DNA from: Catenisphaera adipataccumulans
Lineage (GTDB): Bacteria > Bacillota_I > Bacilli_A > Erysipelotrichales > Erysipelotrichaceae
NCBI RefSeq assembly: GCF_014202755.1
Contig: NZ_JACHHK010000004.1
Coordinates: 1 to 64,000, forward strand
Length of the DNA: 64,000 nucleotides
Direction: 5' to 3'
Shown here: one piece after another, positions 53,222 to 62,783 of the stretch
Position numbering within the stretch: position 1 is the stretch's first letter
Layout: each line of letters starts with the position of its first letter
Position numbers and translations under genes: made by a program
The notes under the pieces: generated by a model
What the model was told of the DNA's origin: nothing
What the model saw: only the letters and a program-made list of their open reading frames with translations
Database searches by the model: none

Positions 53222-54087
53222 TCTATTTAGGCAGTCACGTATCTATGAAAGCCCCGGACTTCATGCTTGGTTCGATCAAGGAAGCCCTCTCTTATGGCGC
53301 CAATGCGTGCATGATCTATACCGGGCCGCCGAGCAATTCCCGCCGTCGGCCGGTCGATCAGCTGAAGATCGACGAGGCCCATCAACTGATGGCGGAACAT
53401 GACTTTGATCCGCATCGGATCATCGTCCATGCTCCGTATATCATTAATTTGGCAAATTCCGTCGATCCGGAAAAATCGCAGTTCGGTGCGGACTTTCTGA
53501 AAGAAGAATTAGGCCGTACCGCGGCCATCGGGGCCGATACGCTGGTGCTGCATCCCGGCAGCCATGTCAAAGCCGGTACGGAAATCGGGATCCAATGGAT
53601 CATTCAGCGTCTGAATCAGGTATTGGATGCGGATGATCATCCGGTCAACATTGCCCTGGAGACGATGGCCGGCAAAGGCAGTGAATGCGGGACGACGCCG
53701 GAGCAGCTGGCCGAGATCAAAGCCGGGGTGCATAAACAGGAGCGGATCCGTATCTGCATGGATACTTGTCACTTGAATGATGCCGGCTATGACATCGAGG
53801 ATTTTGATTCAGTCTTGGATCGGTTTACAGCCTTGTTCGGACTTGAAAACATTGCGGTGATCCATGTCAATGATTCAAAAAATCCGCTGGGAGCACATAA
53901 AGACCGGCATGCGAATATCGGGCAGGGAACCATTGGGTTCGAGGCGTTATACCGTGTTTGTCACCATCCGCAGCTTGCGGATGTCACAAAGATCCTGGAG
54001 ACGCCGTATGTGGACGGCGAACCGCCGTACGAACATGAAATTGAAGCTTTACGCGATCATTTACCAATCGAAAAGGCAGACCATTGA
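53218..54087 (+). CDS. nfo: Endonuclease IV
   Basis: AP endonuclease in base-excision repair; zinc-dependent TIM barrel. GSHVSMKA at the N-terminus, VHAPYIINLAN, LHPGSH, LETMAGKGSE, CMDTCHLNDAGYD, HVNDSKNPLGAHKDRHANIGQG and ILETPY. 289 residues. Overlaps the helicase gene by four bases, as in other Firmicutes. Confidence 0.97.
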   Translation: MIYLGSHVSMKAPDFMLGSIKEALSYGANACMIYTGPPSNSRRRPVDQLKIDEAHQLMAEHDFDPHRIIVHAPYIINLANSVDPEKSQFGADFLKEELGRTAAIGADTLVLHPGSHVKAGTEIGIQWIIQRLNQVLDADDHPVNIALETMAGKGSECGTTPEQLAEIKAGVHKQERIRICMDTCHLNDAGYDIEDFDSVLDRFTALFGLENIAVIHVNDSKNPLGAHKDRHANIGQGTIGFEALYRVCHHPQLADVTKILETPYVDGEPPYEHEIEALRDHLPIEKADH

Positions 54088-54100
54088 TCTGCCTTTTTTT
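54071..54100 (+). terminator. Intrinsic terminator after nfo
   Basis: AAAAGGCAGA and TCTGCCTTTT with a T-run; the stop codon lies in the loop. Confidence 0.85.
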
Positions 54101-54127
54101 CTGGTCTGAACATTGGTGTCGGAGCGC

Positions 54128-54157
54128 TTGAGTATTGGGAAAGGTTTGTGATAGAAT
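54128..54157 (+). promoter_or_regulatory. Promoter of the envelope acetylation operon
   Basis: TTGAGT, 18 bases, TAGAAT (54152-54157); single promoter visible for the five-gene operon. Confidence 0.6.
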
Positions 54158-54180
54158 AGGTGCGGTAAAGGAATGAGAGT

Positions 54181-54918
54181 ATGAAGTTTAGAGGTCATCG
54201 TTTTGTGTTTGTTTTGGTTGTTCTTGTTTGTGCAGCCTTTTTTATTTTTCATGCTTTATTGTCGGAACCAAGCAATGTACAGACGGGACTGTCTTATATC
54301 GAAAAACAAGAAAATGCGGATACCGACCAGCTGAATCATAAATTAAGCACCATCCGAAGCCAAGAACTGGAAAAAGCGTATCAGGACGGCAAGATCAATA
54401 TCTTTGCTTTTTATCAAGACTACGCGTTTTTTGGCGATTCTCGTGTGACCGGCTTTTCAACATACGGTTATCTGGATTCATCACGGGTCCTGGCAAAAAC
54501 TGGGCAGACCATCGTAAATATCAAAGATTGGAAACCGCAGATCAAAAAAATGCGGCCGACCCACTTGTATTTTTCCTATGGTGTGAACGATATCCAAAGC
54601 AATTTGGATGAAAGTCTCGGCGGGTATGATACATATTACGAGAAACAGATCAAAGAAATTCTGAAACTGTGTCCGAGCGGAACGACCGTGACGGTCAATT
54701 CTATCCTTCCGGTCTCGGCTGGGGCAGAGGAAAAGAATGCGAACTGGAAGAATATTGATGCATATAATCAAAAAATCAAAAAAATGTGCAAGCGAAATCA
54801 CTGGACGTACATTGATAATGATTCTATTTGCGATTCGGATTCAATCTATGAAGGCGACGGGATCCATTTTGTTCCTTCCTTTTATCAAGTTTGGGCGATG
54901 CATATGCTGGGATTGTAA
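54181..54918 (+). CDS. SGNH-type hydrolase/acyltransferase, copy 1
   Basis: 245 residues with an N-terminal membrane anchor (8-27) and an extracellular SGNH domain: block I FFGDSR (Asp86, Ser87), block III YGVND (Asn136), block V DGIHF (Asp226, His229). Ser-His-Asp are all in place. It is 12 bases from a paralogue with the same layout. In an operon with MBOAT and DHHW proteins it should transfer or remove acetyl groups on an envelope polymer. Which polymer is unknown. Confidence 0.83.
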   Translation: MKFRGHRFVFVLVVLVCAAFFIFHALLSEPSNVQTGLSYIEKQENADTDQLNHKLSTIRSQELEKAYQDGKINIFAFYQDYAFFGDSRVTGFSTYGYLDSSRVLAKTGQTIVNIKDWKPQIKKMRPTHLYFSYGVNDIQSNLDESLGGYDTYYEKQIKEILKLCPSGTTVTVNSILPVSAGAEEKNANWKNIDAYNQKIKKMCKRNHWTYIDNDSICDSDSIYEGDGIHFVPSFYQVWAMHMLGL

Positions 54919-54930
54919 GAAGGGTGAAAG

Positions 54931-55674
54931 ATGAAGAAGAGAAAAAAACAACTTCGAAGACATGTTGTTTTTGTTGTGATTTTTGCGGTGATTCTCGGCA
55001 TCGTTATATGGCCTGCAGATGATGCGGTGGATAGGGGAATTGCCTATGTGAAGGGGCAGGAACAGAAATCAACGACGGCTATATCGAAAAAATTGACCAA
55101 AAAACGTAGCCAGGAATTAAACGATGCCTATAAAGAAGGCAAGATCAATGTCTATTCTTTCTTTACAGATTATGCCTTTTTTGGCGATTCCCGCGTTGTG
55201 GGATTTTCCAATATGGGAGTCCTGGATCGTGCACGGGTGATGGCCGGCGCCGGCCATACCGTCAAGAATATTACGGACTGGAAAAAACAAATCAAAGGGC
55301 TGCGTCCGAGTCATTTGTATTTTTCTTACGGCGTCAATGACATGGGACTGGATATTGACGGACAGTACAATGGGTACGATCGGTACTATGCCTCGCAGAT
55401 CAAACAAATCTTGAAATACTGTCCCGATGGGACGACTGTCACGGTTTGTTCCATCATTCCGGCCACAGCAGCGGCCGCGGCCAAGTCTCCTGCCTGGAAT
55501 CAGGTGGATAAATACAATGCAAAGATCAAAAAGATGTGTAAAGAAAATGCCTGGACCTATGTCGATAATACCGAGATCTGTGATGACGGACAAGCGGATA
55601 TTTATGAAGCAGATGGGGTCCATTTTCATGCGTCATTTTACCCGGTATGGGCAAAGAATATTTTAGGATTATAG
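54931..55674 (+). CDS. SGNH-type hydrolase/acyltransferase, copy 2
   Basis: Tandem paralogue of the preceding gene: same length (247), N-terminal anchor (9-30), FFGDSR (Asp86, Ser87), YGVND (Asn136), DGVHF (Asp228, His231). Large blocks are identical (HLYFSYGVND, KIKKMCK), others have diverged, so duplication is not recent. GAAGGGTGAAAG before ATG 54931. Two copies may act on two positions or do transfer and removal. Confidence 0.83.
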   Translation: MKKRKKQLRRHVVFVVIFAVILGIVIWPADDAVDRGIAYVKGQEQKSTTAISKKLTKKRSQELNDAYKEGKINVYSFFTDYAFFGDSRVVGFSNMGVLDRARVMAGAGHTVKNITDWKKQIKGLRPSHLYFSYGVNDMGLDIDGQYNGYDRYYASQIKQILKYCPDGTTVTVCSIIPATAAAAAKSPAWNQVDKYNAKIKKMCKENAWTYVDNTEICDDGQADIYEADGVHFHASFYPVWAKNILGL

Positions 55675-55684
55675 AGGTGAGGGC

Positions 55685-56164
55685 ATGTCAAAGAGAACGA
55701 TTACGATCCTGCGCTATGTTTTTTTCGCGCTGATCATCGGTGTACTGGCAATGAATTTACACCAGCCGGCAGACTGTAATAAATCGGTGAATACAGTCAC
55801 CAAACAGACGATGGCTTCGGTCAACACGAAATCTTTAGAACAGCAGAACAACCAGGAAATCAAACGCTTCCTGCAGCTGGATGCCAGTATGTATGACGGC
55901 ATTGTCTATTATAAGGATTCAGATACGATGAAAGCGGATGAATTGCTTATCGTAAAATTTAAAGATCATTCCCAGGCGGAGGATTTTAACGATAAGATGC
56001 AGACCCGCATCGACAGTCAAAAAAAGATTTTTGCAGGCTATGCACCGAAAGAGGCCGATAAACTGGATGCGGCAGTCGTCGATGTGCGGGCCAATTATGC
56101 TTTATATGCCGTCAGTAAAAATGCGGATACATTTGATCAGCAGTTCCGGGCTGCTTTGAAATAG
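55685..56164 (+). CDS. DUF4358-type protein
   Basis: 159 residues: N-terminal membrane anchor (7-23), then a small exported domain (LLIVKFKDHSQAEDFNDKMQTRIDSQKKIFAGYAPKEADKLDAAVVDVRANYALYAVSK) that resembles DUF4358, often found beside MBOAT/SGNH genes in Firmicutes. Function unknown; possibly an accessory of the acetylation complex. GGTGAGGGC before ATG 55685. Confidence 0.72.
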   Translation: MSKRTITILRYVFFALIIGVLAMNLHQPADCNKSVNTVTKQTMASVNTKSLEQQNNQEIKRFLQLDASMYDGIVYYKDSDTMKADELLIVKFKDHSQAEDFNDKMQTRIDSQKKIFAGYAPKEADKLDAAVVDVRANYALYAVSKNADTFDQQFRAALK

Positions 56165-56176
56165 AAAGGGCGAATC

Positions 56177-57556
56177 ATGACATTTAATAGTTTAAATTTT
56201 ATTTTCATGTTTCTGCCGGCTGCCTTGCTGCTGAATCATTATCTTCCTTCTGCACGGGCCAAGAATATCATGCTGGTGGTGCTGAGCTTTTTGTTTTATG
56301 CGTGGGGCGATCCCGCTGCATTGCTCCTGCTGCTGATTTCGATCGGCTGGAATTATTTGACGGCGCTGCAGATGGCGGCAGAGGACGATGACCGTAAGAA
56401 AAAGCATCAGTTTGTGCTCGGCATCGTGATGAACTTAGTGATCCTCGGTGTTTTTAAATATACGAACTTTATTTTAAATGATGTCCTGTTCCTACATCGG
56501 CAGCTGGATATTGCCTTGCCGGTCGGTCTTTCCTTTTTCTTATTTTCGGAAATTTCCTATTTGGCTGATGTTTACATGGGAAAATCAAAAGCATCGCATG
56601 ATTTAGTGGAATACTCCTTATATGTCAGCTTCTTCGGAAAAATCAGCATGGGTCCGATCGTGCAGTACCACGATATGGAAGACCAGCTGGGCGAAAGGAC
56701 AATTGATCCTTACGATGCCGGTCAGGGCGCATTGCTTTTTACAAAAGGTTTGATCAAGAAAAGCCTGCTGGCCGATCAGTTTGCGACCTTATTTGCCGCG
56801 ACAGCCGGCAGTACCTCTGTATTGGGAGCCTGGCTGTATGGTGCGGCATATATGTTGGAGATCTATTTTGATTTTTCAGGCTACAGCGATATGGCCATCG
56901 GCATCGGGCAGATGTTTGGATTCCACATGGATCCAAACTTCAATCATCCGTATATTGCCAAAAGCGTGCAGGATTATTGGCGGCGCTGGCACATTTCTTT
57001 GTCGCGCTGGTTCCGGGATTATCTTTATATTCCGCTGGGCGGAAGCCGCGTATCCAATCGAAAATATATCCGTAATATCCTGATCGTCTGGTTCTGTACT
57101 GGATTGTGGCACGGTGCCAACTGGACCTTTATTTTATGGGGATTGTATTTTGGTGCGTTCACGCTGCTGGAAAAGTTTTATCTGAAAGATTTTCTTTCGA
57201 AGCATACAAAATTCGGCCATATTTATACGTTGTTGGTCGTGCTGGTGAGCTGGATCTTCTTCTGCAGTCCGGATATCGGTACAGCATTTGGTGTGATCGG
57301 CCGTCTGGTCGGTATCGGCGCTTCGGCATGGGCAGACGGCAGTACAGCCTTCCTGCTGCTGAACAACTGGTTCCTGCTGCTGTTGGGCGTGCTGTTCTCG
57401 ATGGATATTTTCAAAAATCTGCAGACTTCCATACTGAATCGATACAAGAAGAAAGGCATCACCTGGATGACAGCTGTCTATCTAGTTGGTTTTGTTTTAT
57501 GCATTGCTTTTATTGTCGGCGGAACGTTCCATCCGTTTCAGTATTTCGCGTTCTAG
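56177..57556 (+). CDS. MBOAT O-acyltransferase (AlgI/DltB-like)
   Basis: 459 residues with about ten membrane helices. Hallmarks: FFLFSEISYLADVYMG, FDFSGYSDMAIGIG, RRWHISLSRWFRDYLYIPLGGSR and the catalytic His312 in GLWHGANWTFI. Moves acyl (probably acetyl) groups from the cytoplasm through the membrane to outside acceptors. With SGNH and DHHW partners it forms an AlgI/AlgJ-like system. In DltB-type systems the partner is DltA-C; none here. Confidence 0.93.
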   Translation: MTFNSLNFIFMFLPAALLLNHYLPSARAKNIMLVVLSFLFYAWGDPAALLLLLISIGWNYLTALQMAAEDDDRKKKHQFVLGIVMNLVILGVFKYTNFILNDVLFLHRQLDIALPVGLSFFLFSEISYLADVYMGKSKASHDLVEYSLYVSFFGKISMGPIVQYHDMEDQLGERTIDPYDAGQGALLFTKGLIKKSLLADQFATLFAATAGSTSVLGAWLYGAAYMLEIYFDFSGYSDMAIGIGQMFGFHMDPNFNHPYIAKSVQDYWRRWHISLSRWFRDYLYIPLGGSRVSNRKYIRNILIVWFCTGLWHGANWTFILWGLYFGAFTLLEKFYLKDFLSKHTKFGHIYTLLVVLVSWIFFCSPDIGTAFGVIGRLVGIGASAWADGSTAFLLLNNWFLLLLGVLFSMDIFKNLQTSILNRYKKKGITWMTAVYLVGFVLCIAFIVGGTFHPFQYFAF

Positions 57557-57571
57557 AAAGGGGCTGATCAT

Positions 57572-58714
57572 ATGAAGAGAAAACGTTCAGATAAAGTCGG
57601 GATGCTTTATTCCCGCATTATGATCATCGTTTTATGTCTCGGTTTTGTGATCAATGCTCTTGCGCCGGATCAAGCAGAATCGACGGTGGAAAACCGTTCG
57701 CTGCAGCAGTTTCCTGCCTGGAATACGGAAGATGTGATTTCCGGGCGGTACGGAACCGAATTGAACAACTGGTTCTCAGATCAGTTTGTCGGCCGCAACG
57801 CCCTGATCCATCTGCGTTATCTCACACTGAAAGCAACCGGCACCCGGAAGATCGATGATGTCTATCTAGGGCATCATACCTTGGTAGAGGATGTTGCAGT
57901 CGAAAACGAGAAGCAGCTGCAGCGCAATTTGAAAGCGATCAATGCATTTCAGAAGAAAGAGTCGGATATCAACTGTACGTTTGTACTGGTGCCCAATGCC
58001 GTTTATGTACAGCCGCAGAACCTGCCGACCGGGGCTGATCCGGCGGATCAGAGCGAACGAATCGATGCGATCTATGATCAGCTGAATTCAAAGGTCAAAA
58101 CCGTGGATCTGCGTTCTTCCTTAAAGAAATATAGTGATGATTATCTGTATTATCGTACGGACCATCATTGGACATCTTACGGAGCATTCCGTTCGTTCCA
58201 GACGATTGCCAAAGAGATGGACCTGGATCAAAATGTTAAGAAAAGCGACTACAAAGTTTATACGGTCGCGGACGATTTTAAAGGAACGCTGGCACATAAG
58301 ACCGGCAGCCTGAACATGAAAGATGATGTTGAGATCTATGTCCCGAAGAATGATCCAGATTATTTGATGACGGATCCCTCTTCGCATAAACGTTCCCGTA
58401 CGGTTTTTTCCAGCGAGGGTGCGCAGTCCGAAGATGCCTATACGGTTTTTCTGAACGGCAACCATGCCCGCATCGATCTGGAAATGGACAATGATTCGGA
58501 CCGGCATCTGCTGCTGATCAAAGATTCCTATGCCAATGCGATGATTCCTTTCCTGATTCCGTATTATCGGACGATCACGGTGGTGGATCCGCGCTATTAT
58601 ACGGGCAACCTCTCGCAGCTGATGGCAACCAATGTCTATACCGATGTACTGTATTTATACAACTACAACACCTTTGTCCAGGATACCTCTTTGGCAGATG
58701 TGCTGAATTCATAA
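57572..58714 (+). CDS. DHHW-family protein (AlgJ/AlgX-like)
   Basis: 380 residues: N-terminal anchor (13-30), then the DHHW/AlgJ-like region ENRSLQQFPAW, FSDQFVGRNALIHLR, the signature YYRTDHHWTSYGAF (about 190), and KDSYANAMIPFLIPYY with the serine block. AlgJ/AlgX relatives acetylate alginate with the MBOAT protein AlgI. It is the fifth and last gene of the operon and closed by a terminator, which supports acetylation of a polysaccharide or wall polymer. Confidence 0.88.
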   Translation: MKRKRSDKVGMLYSRIMIIVLCLGFVINALAPDQAESTVENRSLQQFPAWNTEDVISGRYGTELNNWFSDQFVGRNALIHLRYLTLKATGTRKIDDVYLGHHTLVEDVAVENEKQLQRNLKAINAFQKKESDINCTFVLVPNAVYVQPQNLPTGADPADQSERIDAIYDQLNSKVKTVDLRSSLKKYSDDYLYYRTDHHWTSYGAFRSFQTIAKEMDLDQNVKKSDYKVYTVADDFKGTLAHKTGSLNMKDDVEIYVPKNDPDYLMTDPSSHKRSRTVFSSEGAQSEDAYTVFLNGNHARIDLEMDNDSDRHLLLIKDSYANAMIPFLIPYYRTITVVDPRYYTGNLSQLMATNVYTDVLYLYNYNTFVQDTSLADVLNS

Positions 58715-58737
58715 AAAGCGGACACATGTCCGCTTTT
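58713..58737. terminator. Bidirectional terminator between acetylation operon and ispG
   Basis: AAAAGCGGACA and TGTCCGCTTTT form an eleven-pair stem. Confidence 0.9.
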
Positions 58738-59785
58738 AGTATGCCTCGATTTCCTCAATCAGACGTTGGACCATCTGATCCTGCGGGATCTTTTCGATGA
58801 TCTTTCCTTTTTTGATCAACAGTCCTTCGTTCTTGCCGCCGGCAATTGCGATATCGGCATGTTTCGCTTCGCCCGGCCCGTTAACTGCACAGCCCATGAT
58901 GGCAACGGTGATGTCTTTGTGGACCGTCTGTAAGTAGTGTTCGATTTCGTTGACGACTGGTTCCATGTTCCATTGTGTCCGGCCGCACGTCGGGCAGGCG
59001 ATCAAGTTCGGGACATCATCGATCAAATGACAGGCTTTGAGTAGTTCTTTTGCCAGGATGATCTCATCGGCCGGATCGCCGTTGATGCTGATGCGGATCG
59101 TATTGCCGATACCGTCTAACAGTAAATTGCCTAAAGCCAGACTGGATTTGACCGCACTGGTCATTTTCGTGCCGGCTTCCGTCACGCCTAGATGTAACGG
59201 ATAGTCAAAAATTTCTGATGCTTTCCGGTACGCTTCGATACAAAGGAGCGGATCGCTGGATTTGAATGATAAGACCGTATCGTAAAAGTCCATTTCTTCT
59301 AAGATCCGGACATGCCGGCGGGCACTCTCGATCATGCCTTCGGCAGTCGGTCGGCCGTATTTTTCGTGAATGTCTTTTTCCAATGAACCGCTGTTGATGC
59401 CGATCCGGATCGGTATGTGTTTGGCCTTGCAGGCCTTGACGACCGCTTCGACATTTTCGCGTCTGCCGATGTTGCCCGGATTCAGGCGGATCGCATCGGC
59501 ACCGGCTTTAATGCAGGCCAGTGCGAGCTTATAGTCAAAATGAATGTCCGCTACCAACGGAATGTGGATCTGGTCCGTGATGGCTTTGATCGCTTGGGCA
59601 TCTTCCATATCCATGCAGCTGACACGAATGATCTCACAGCCCAGTGTTTCCAGTTCATGGATCTGGGAGACAACAGCGCTGACTTGGCTGGTCTTGATGT
59701 TGCACATGGATTGAATATAGATATGATCGTTGCCGCCTAAGGGCAGGCTGCCGATCTTACATTGTCTGGTTTCTGTTCTTTTCAT
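58736..59785 (-). CDS. ispG: 4-Hydroxy-3-methylbut-2-en-1-yl diphosphate synthase
   Basis: Penultimate MEP-pathway enzyme. 349 residues: TIM barrel from the start (SLPLGGNDHIYIQSMCNIKT) and C-terminal 4Fe-4S domain with CPTCGRT and GCAVNGPGEA. GGAGGAAC lies before ATG 59785, inside the upstream nitrilase gene (29-base overlap). Confidence 0.96.
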   Translation of the reverse strand: MKRTETRQCKIGSLPLGGNDHIYIQSMCNIKTSQVSAVVSQIHELETLGCEIIRVSCMDMEDAQAIKAITDQIHIPLVADIHFDYKLALACIKAGADAIRLNPGNIGRRENVEAVVKACKAKHIPIRIGINSGSLEKDIHEKYGRPTAEGMIESARRHVRILEEMDFYDTVLSFKSSDPLLCIEAYRKASEIFDYPLHLGVTEAGTKMTSAVKSSLALGNLLLDGIGNTIRISINGDPADEIILAKELLKACHLIDDVPNLIACPTCGRTQWNMEPVVNEIEHYLQTVHKDITVAIMGCAVNGPGEAKHADIAIAGGKNEGLLIKKGKIIEKIPQDQMVQRLIEEIEAY

Positions 59786-60590
59786 GTTGTTCCTCCAATC
59801 TATATAGGTCCGTACGGCGGTGTTTTAATAACGGCAGCTGCTGACGGACTTGTTCCGTATCATTAATATCAATGGATGTGATCTGGCTGCAGGCGTCGGT
59901 TCCAGCCTGTGTTACGACGCGTCCCCATGGATCTGTGATCAGCGAATGGCCCCACGAATGATACGATGCATGCGGGTCCAGTGCCGGAGCTGTGGCAACG
60001 CAGAAGACTTGATTGAACAGCGCCTGTGCTCGAAAGGTCAGTTCCCAATGCGCGGGCCCAGTCGTCTGATTGAAGGCGGCCGGCACAAAGAAACAGCGGG
60101 CGCCGTGCAGAGCCATCAGCCGTCCTAGTTCCGGGAAGCGGATATCGTAGCAGATGCAGATCCCCATGGTTCCGAATTCGGTCGGAAATGTCGTGACGGC
60201 ATCGCCGGCAGAGAGAATGTCGGATTCTTTAAAGTGCTGTCCGCCTTGGACCTGGATATCAAATAAATGCATCTTGCGATGTCTGGCCAGCAGTCTGCCG
60301 CTGCGGTCAAAGACAGGGGCAGTATTATAAATATGCCCGTGATCGATTTCAGGAAAGCTTCCGCCGATGACGTAGGCATGATGACGGATGGCCAGCTGCT
60401 GCATAAACTGGAAGCAAGCTCCTTCAAATGGTTCGGCATAGTCCGGAAAGCACTTGGTATCATAAGGACAGGCAAACATTTCAGGCAGACAAATAAAATC
60501 GATATCGTCAGGAATGTCGATCTGCGCAATGGCCTGAAAGGTCTTCTGCAGCTGAGAATTGGTATGGGATTGAATCTGAAGAATTTTCAT
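59757..60590 (-). CDS. Carbon-nitrogen hydrolase (nitrilase superfamily)
   Basis: Catalytic triad: Glu in CLPEMFACPYD, Lys in RHRKMHLFDI and Cys in GICICYDIRFPEL; TWHE-like ending. Hydrolyses an amide; closest by layout to omega-amidase/deaminated glutathione amidases (Nit2-type), but the substrate cannot be set. 277 residues; AAAGGAGAT before ATG 60590. Co-transcribed with ispG. Confidence 0.9.
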   Translation of the reverse strand: MKILQIQSHTNSQLQKTFQAIAQIDIPDDIDFICLPEMFACPYDTKCFPDYAEPFEGACFQFMQQLAIRHHAYVIGGSFPEIDHGHIYNTAPVFDRSGRLLARHRKMHLFDIQVQGGQHFKESDILSAGDAVTTFPTEFGTMGICICYDIRFPELGRLMALHGARCFFVPAAFNQTTGPAHWELTFRAQALFNQVFCVATAPALDPHASYHSWGHSLITDPWGRVVTQAGTDACSQITSIDINDTEQVRQQLPLLKHRRTDLYRLEEQHEKNRNQTM

Positions 60591-60610
60591 GATACATCTC
60601 CTTTCTATTT

Positions 60611-60619
60611 ATCTTACCA
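60611..60619 (-). promoter_or_regulatory. Extended -10 of the nitrilase-ispG operon
   Basis: Minus strand TGGTAAGAT, about 20 bases before the nitrilase ATG. Confidence 0.55.
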
Positions 60620-60703
60620 AAATTCTGTCTTCGGATATACAAGGTTTTGAATGTGCAAGAAAAAAATTTCGTGTATAATAGAAGGAAATGGAAGGAGAGC
60701 GCT

Positions 60704-62782
60704 GTGAAGAGACGTCGGTCAAAAAAAAGTTTAAAAAAAGTACGTTCGCTGAACCATGAAATCTCTCATCGGATCATGCTGCTGTCCGGTGTTATCATGG
60801 TCGCTTTTTTGATCATTTTCATTCGTTTGTTTTATATACAAGTGATTTCCTATCAGGAATATACAGCGAAAAAAGACGATTATACATCTGTCAAACAGTA
60901 TGTCAGCGCACCGCGCGGTCAGATATATGACCGCAAGGGCCGTGTCCTGGCCGCTACTGTCGTCAGTCACAATATCGTATACACATCGCCGCAGAATATG
61001 AGCGATGATGATTATCTTGTTTATGCGCGCCGGATCGTATCTGTGTTCAATGTCAAAGTAAAAGATTTTACGACAACCGAAAAGAAAGAAGCCTATATTG
61101 CCTGGAAATCCCAGCTGGATCCGGATGACAGCGAATATATGTGCAACAATCTGCTGACGGCCAAAGAACGCAGGGAATATAACAGCGGAGCATGGGGATC
61201 GGATGCAGAAACGGTCCGCCACTCCATTTTGATGCGCCGCATCGGCAAAAAACAGCTGAAAGAAATGACGACCAAGCAGATGAAGACGTATCTGATCTAC
61301 AACCGGATGACAGAAAATGCATCGACCGGTCAGGAGAACGTCGTGCTTGAGGATGTCAGTGATGATGATGTGGCTTATATTGTCGAACATAAATCCGATT
61401 TCCCGGGATTTGATGTCGATTTCGGCGGCTGGAAGCGGGAGTATCCATACGGAGAGACGTTATCGGATGTCCTTGGTACGGTTTCTACCAGCACAGAAGG
61501 TCTGCCGGAAGAATTGGCGGATTATTATCTGCAGCGCGGCTATCAATATAATGCCTCTGTCGGTAAGTCCGGACTGGAACTGCAGTACAACGATGTGCTG
61601 TCCGGTACACCGCAGGAATCGAAGATCACATACAATTCGCAGGGGCTGGCAAAGCAGACAGTTACACGAGAGGCAGTCAAAGGCAATGATGTCTATCTGA
61701 CAATTGATATTGAACTGCAGCAGTCTGTGGACGATACAGTGAAAGAAACGTTGGAAACCTACGGCGGAACGACCAATCGTGAAAACTTTTCAACGTTGTT
61801 TATGTGCATGATGAATCCGAACGACGGTTCAATTTTAGCTATGTCCGGATATACGATGGACTTAGATACGCGGGAACTGACCTATTATGCTTCCGGATGC
61901 TACAAGTCTCTGGTCAACCCAGGATCTTGTGTCAAGGGAGCTACTGTATACATGGCTGAAAGCGAAGGCGTAATTGAGCCGGGCGAAGTCTTTGTTGATC
62001 AGCCGATCATCGTCGGCGGTACGGAATATTCTTCCTATACGAATCATGGTGCGGTCAACGATATCAATGCACTGGCGGTATCCAGTAACGTATATATGTT
62101 TAATATTGCGATTCGTATGGCGGGTCAGAATTATTCAGAAGGTATGGCATTTAATGTCGATGATGTGGGAGCTGTGTTCACAAAAATGCGGCAGTATTTC
62201 TCAGAATTCGGCTTGGGGGTGAAGACCGGTCTGGATGTGCCGGATGAGGCGAACAGTTACCAGGCTTCCAGCAGTGAATCGACGATGCTGCTGAACTTTG
62301 TCATCGGTCAGTACGATATGTATACACCGATCCAGCTGCTGACCTATGCATCTACGATCGCAACGACCGGTAAGCAGTATAAACCAACGCTGATGAAATG
62401 TATCAAAGAAGTCAACAGCGATCAGAATATCGAGATCGGTACCGGCCAGCTGCGGAATGTGCTGCCGGAGAAAAATATCAAGTATTTGAAGCGGGTACGG
62501 GAAGGTTTCCGACAGGTCGTTGCCCAAGGCAACGCCAGTGCCTCGCTGCAGAATATGTCTGTGGAAGTATCCGGCAAGACAGGTACAGCCGAAGTCGACG
62601 AATGGACGACGGCGAACTTTGTCGGTTATGCACCAAGTGATGATCCGACGGTCTCCTTTGCGTGCAGTGCGCCGACCTCCAGTGTCAACTCGCAGTCGGT
62701 ATCGTCAAACATCTGTACAGATAACGTTGTACCGGACGCTTTGAACGAGTACTTTGAACTCTATCCTGTTGATGAGAATTAG
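60704..62782 (+). CDS. Class B penicillin-binding protein (transpeptidase)
   Basis: Cross-links peptidoglycan. N-terminal cytoplasmic basic tail, one membrane helix (about 21-43), PBP dimerisation domain (APRGQIYDRKGRVLA) and transpeptidase domain with SxxK at Ser408 (GSCVKGA), SxN at 460-462 (SSN) and KTGT at about 625. 692 residues. Start GTG 60704 after AAGGAG; the TATAAT at 60674 overlaps the upstream in-frame codons. Which class B type (FtsI or MrdA) cannot be told by eye; no mreC/ftsW neighbour. Confidence 0.9.
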   Translation: MKRRRSKKSLKKVRSLNHEISHRIMLLSGVIMVAFLIIFIRLFYIQVISYQEYTAKKDDYTSVKQYVSAPRGQIYDRKGRVLAATVVSHNIVYTSPQNMSDDDYLVYARRIVSVFNVKVKDFTTTEKKEAYIAWKSQLDPDDSEYMCNNLLTAKERREYNSGAWGSDAETVRHSILMRRIGKKQLKEMTTKQMKTYLIYNRMTENASTGQENVVLEDVSDDDVAYIVEHKSDFPGFDVDFGGWKREYPYGETLSDVLGTVSTSTEGLPEELADYYLQRGYQYNASVGKSGLELQYNDVLSGTPQESKITYNSQGLAKQTVTREAVKGNDVYLTIDIELQQSVDDTVKETLETYGGTTNRENFSTLFMCMMNPNDGSILAMSGYTMDLDTRELTYYASGCYKSLVNPGSCVKGATVYMAESEGVIEPGEVFVDQPIIVGGTEYSSYTNHGAVNDINALAVSSNVYMFNIAIRMAGQNYSEGMAFNVDDVGAVFTKMRQYFSEFGLGVKTGLDVPDEANSYQASSSESTMLLNFVIGQYDMYTPIQLLTYASTIATTGKQYKPTLMKCIKEVNSDQNIEIGTGQLRNVLPEKNIKYLKRVREGFRQVVAQGNASASLQNMSVEVSGKTGTAEVDEWTTANFVGYAPSDDPTVSFACSAPTSSVNSQSVSSNICTDNVVPDALNEYFELYPVDEN

Positions 62783-62783
62783 C

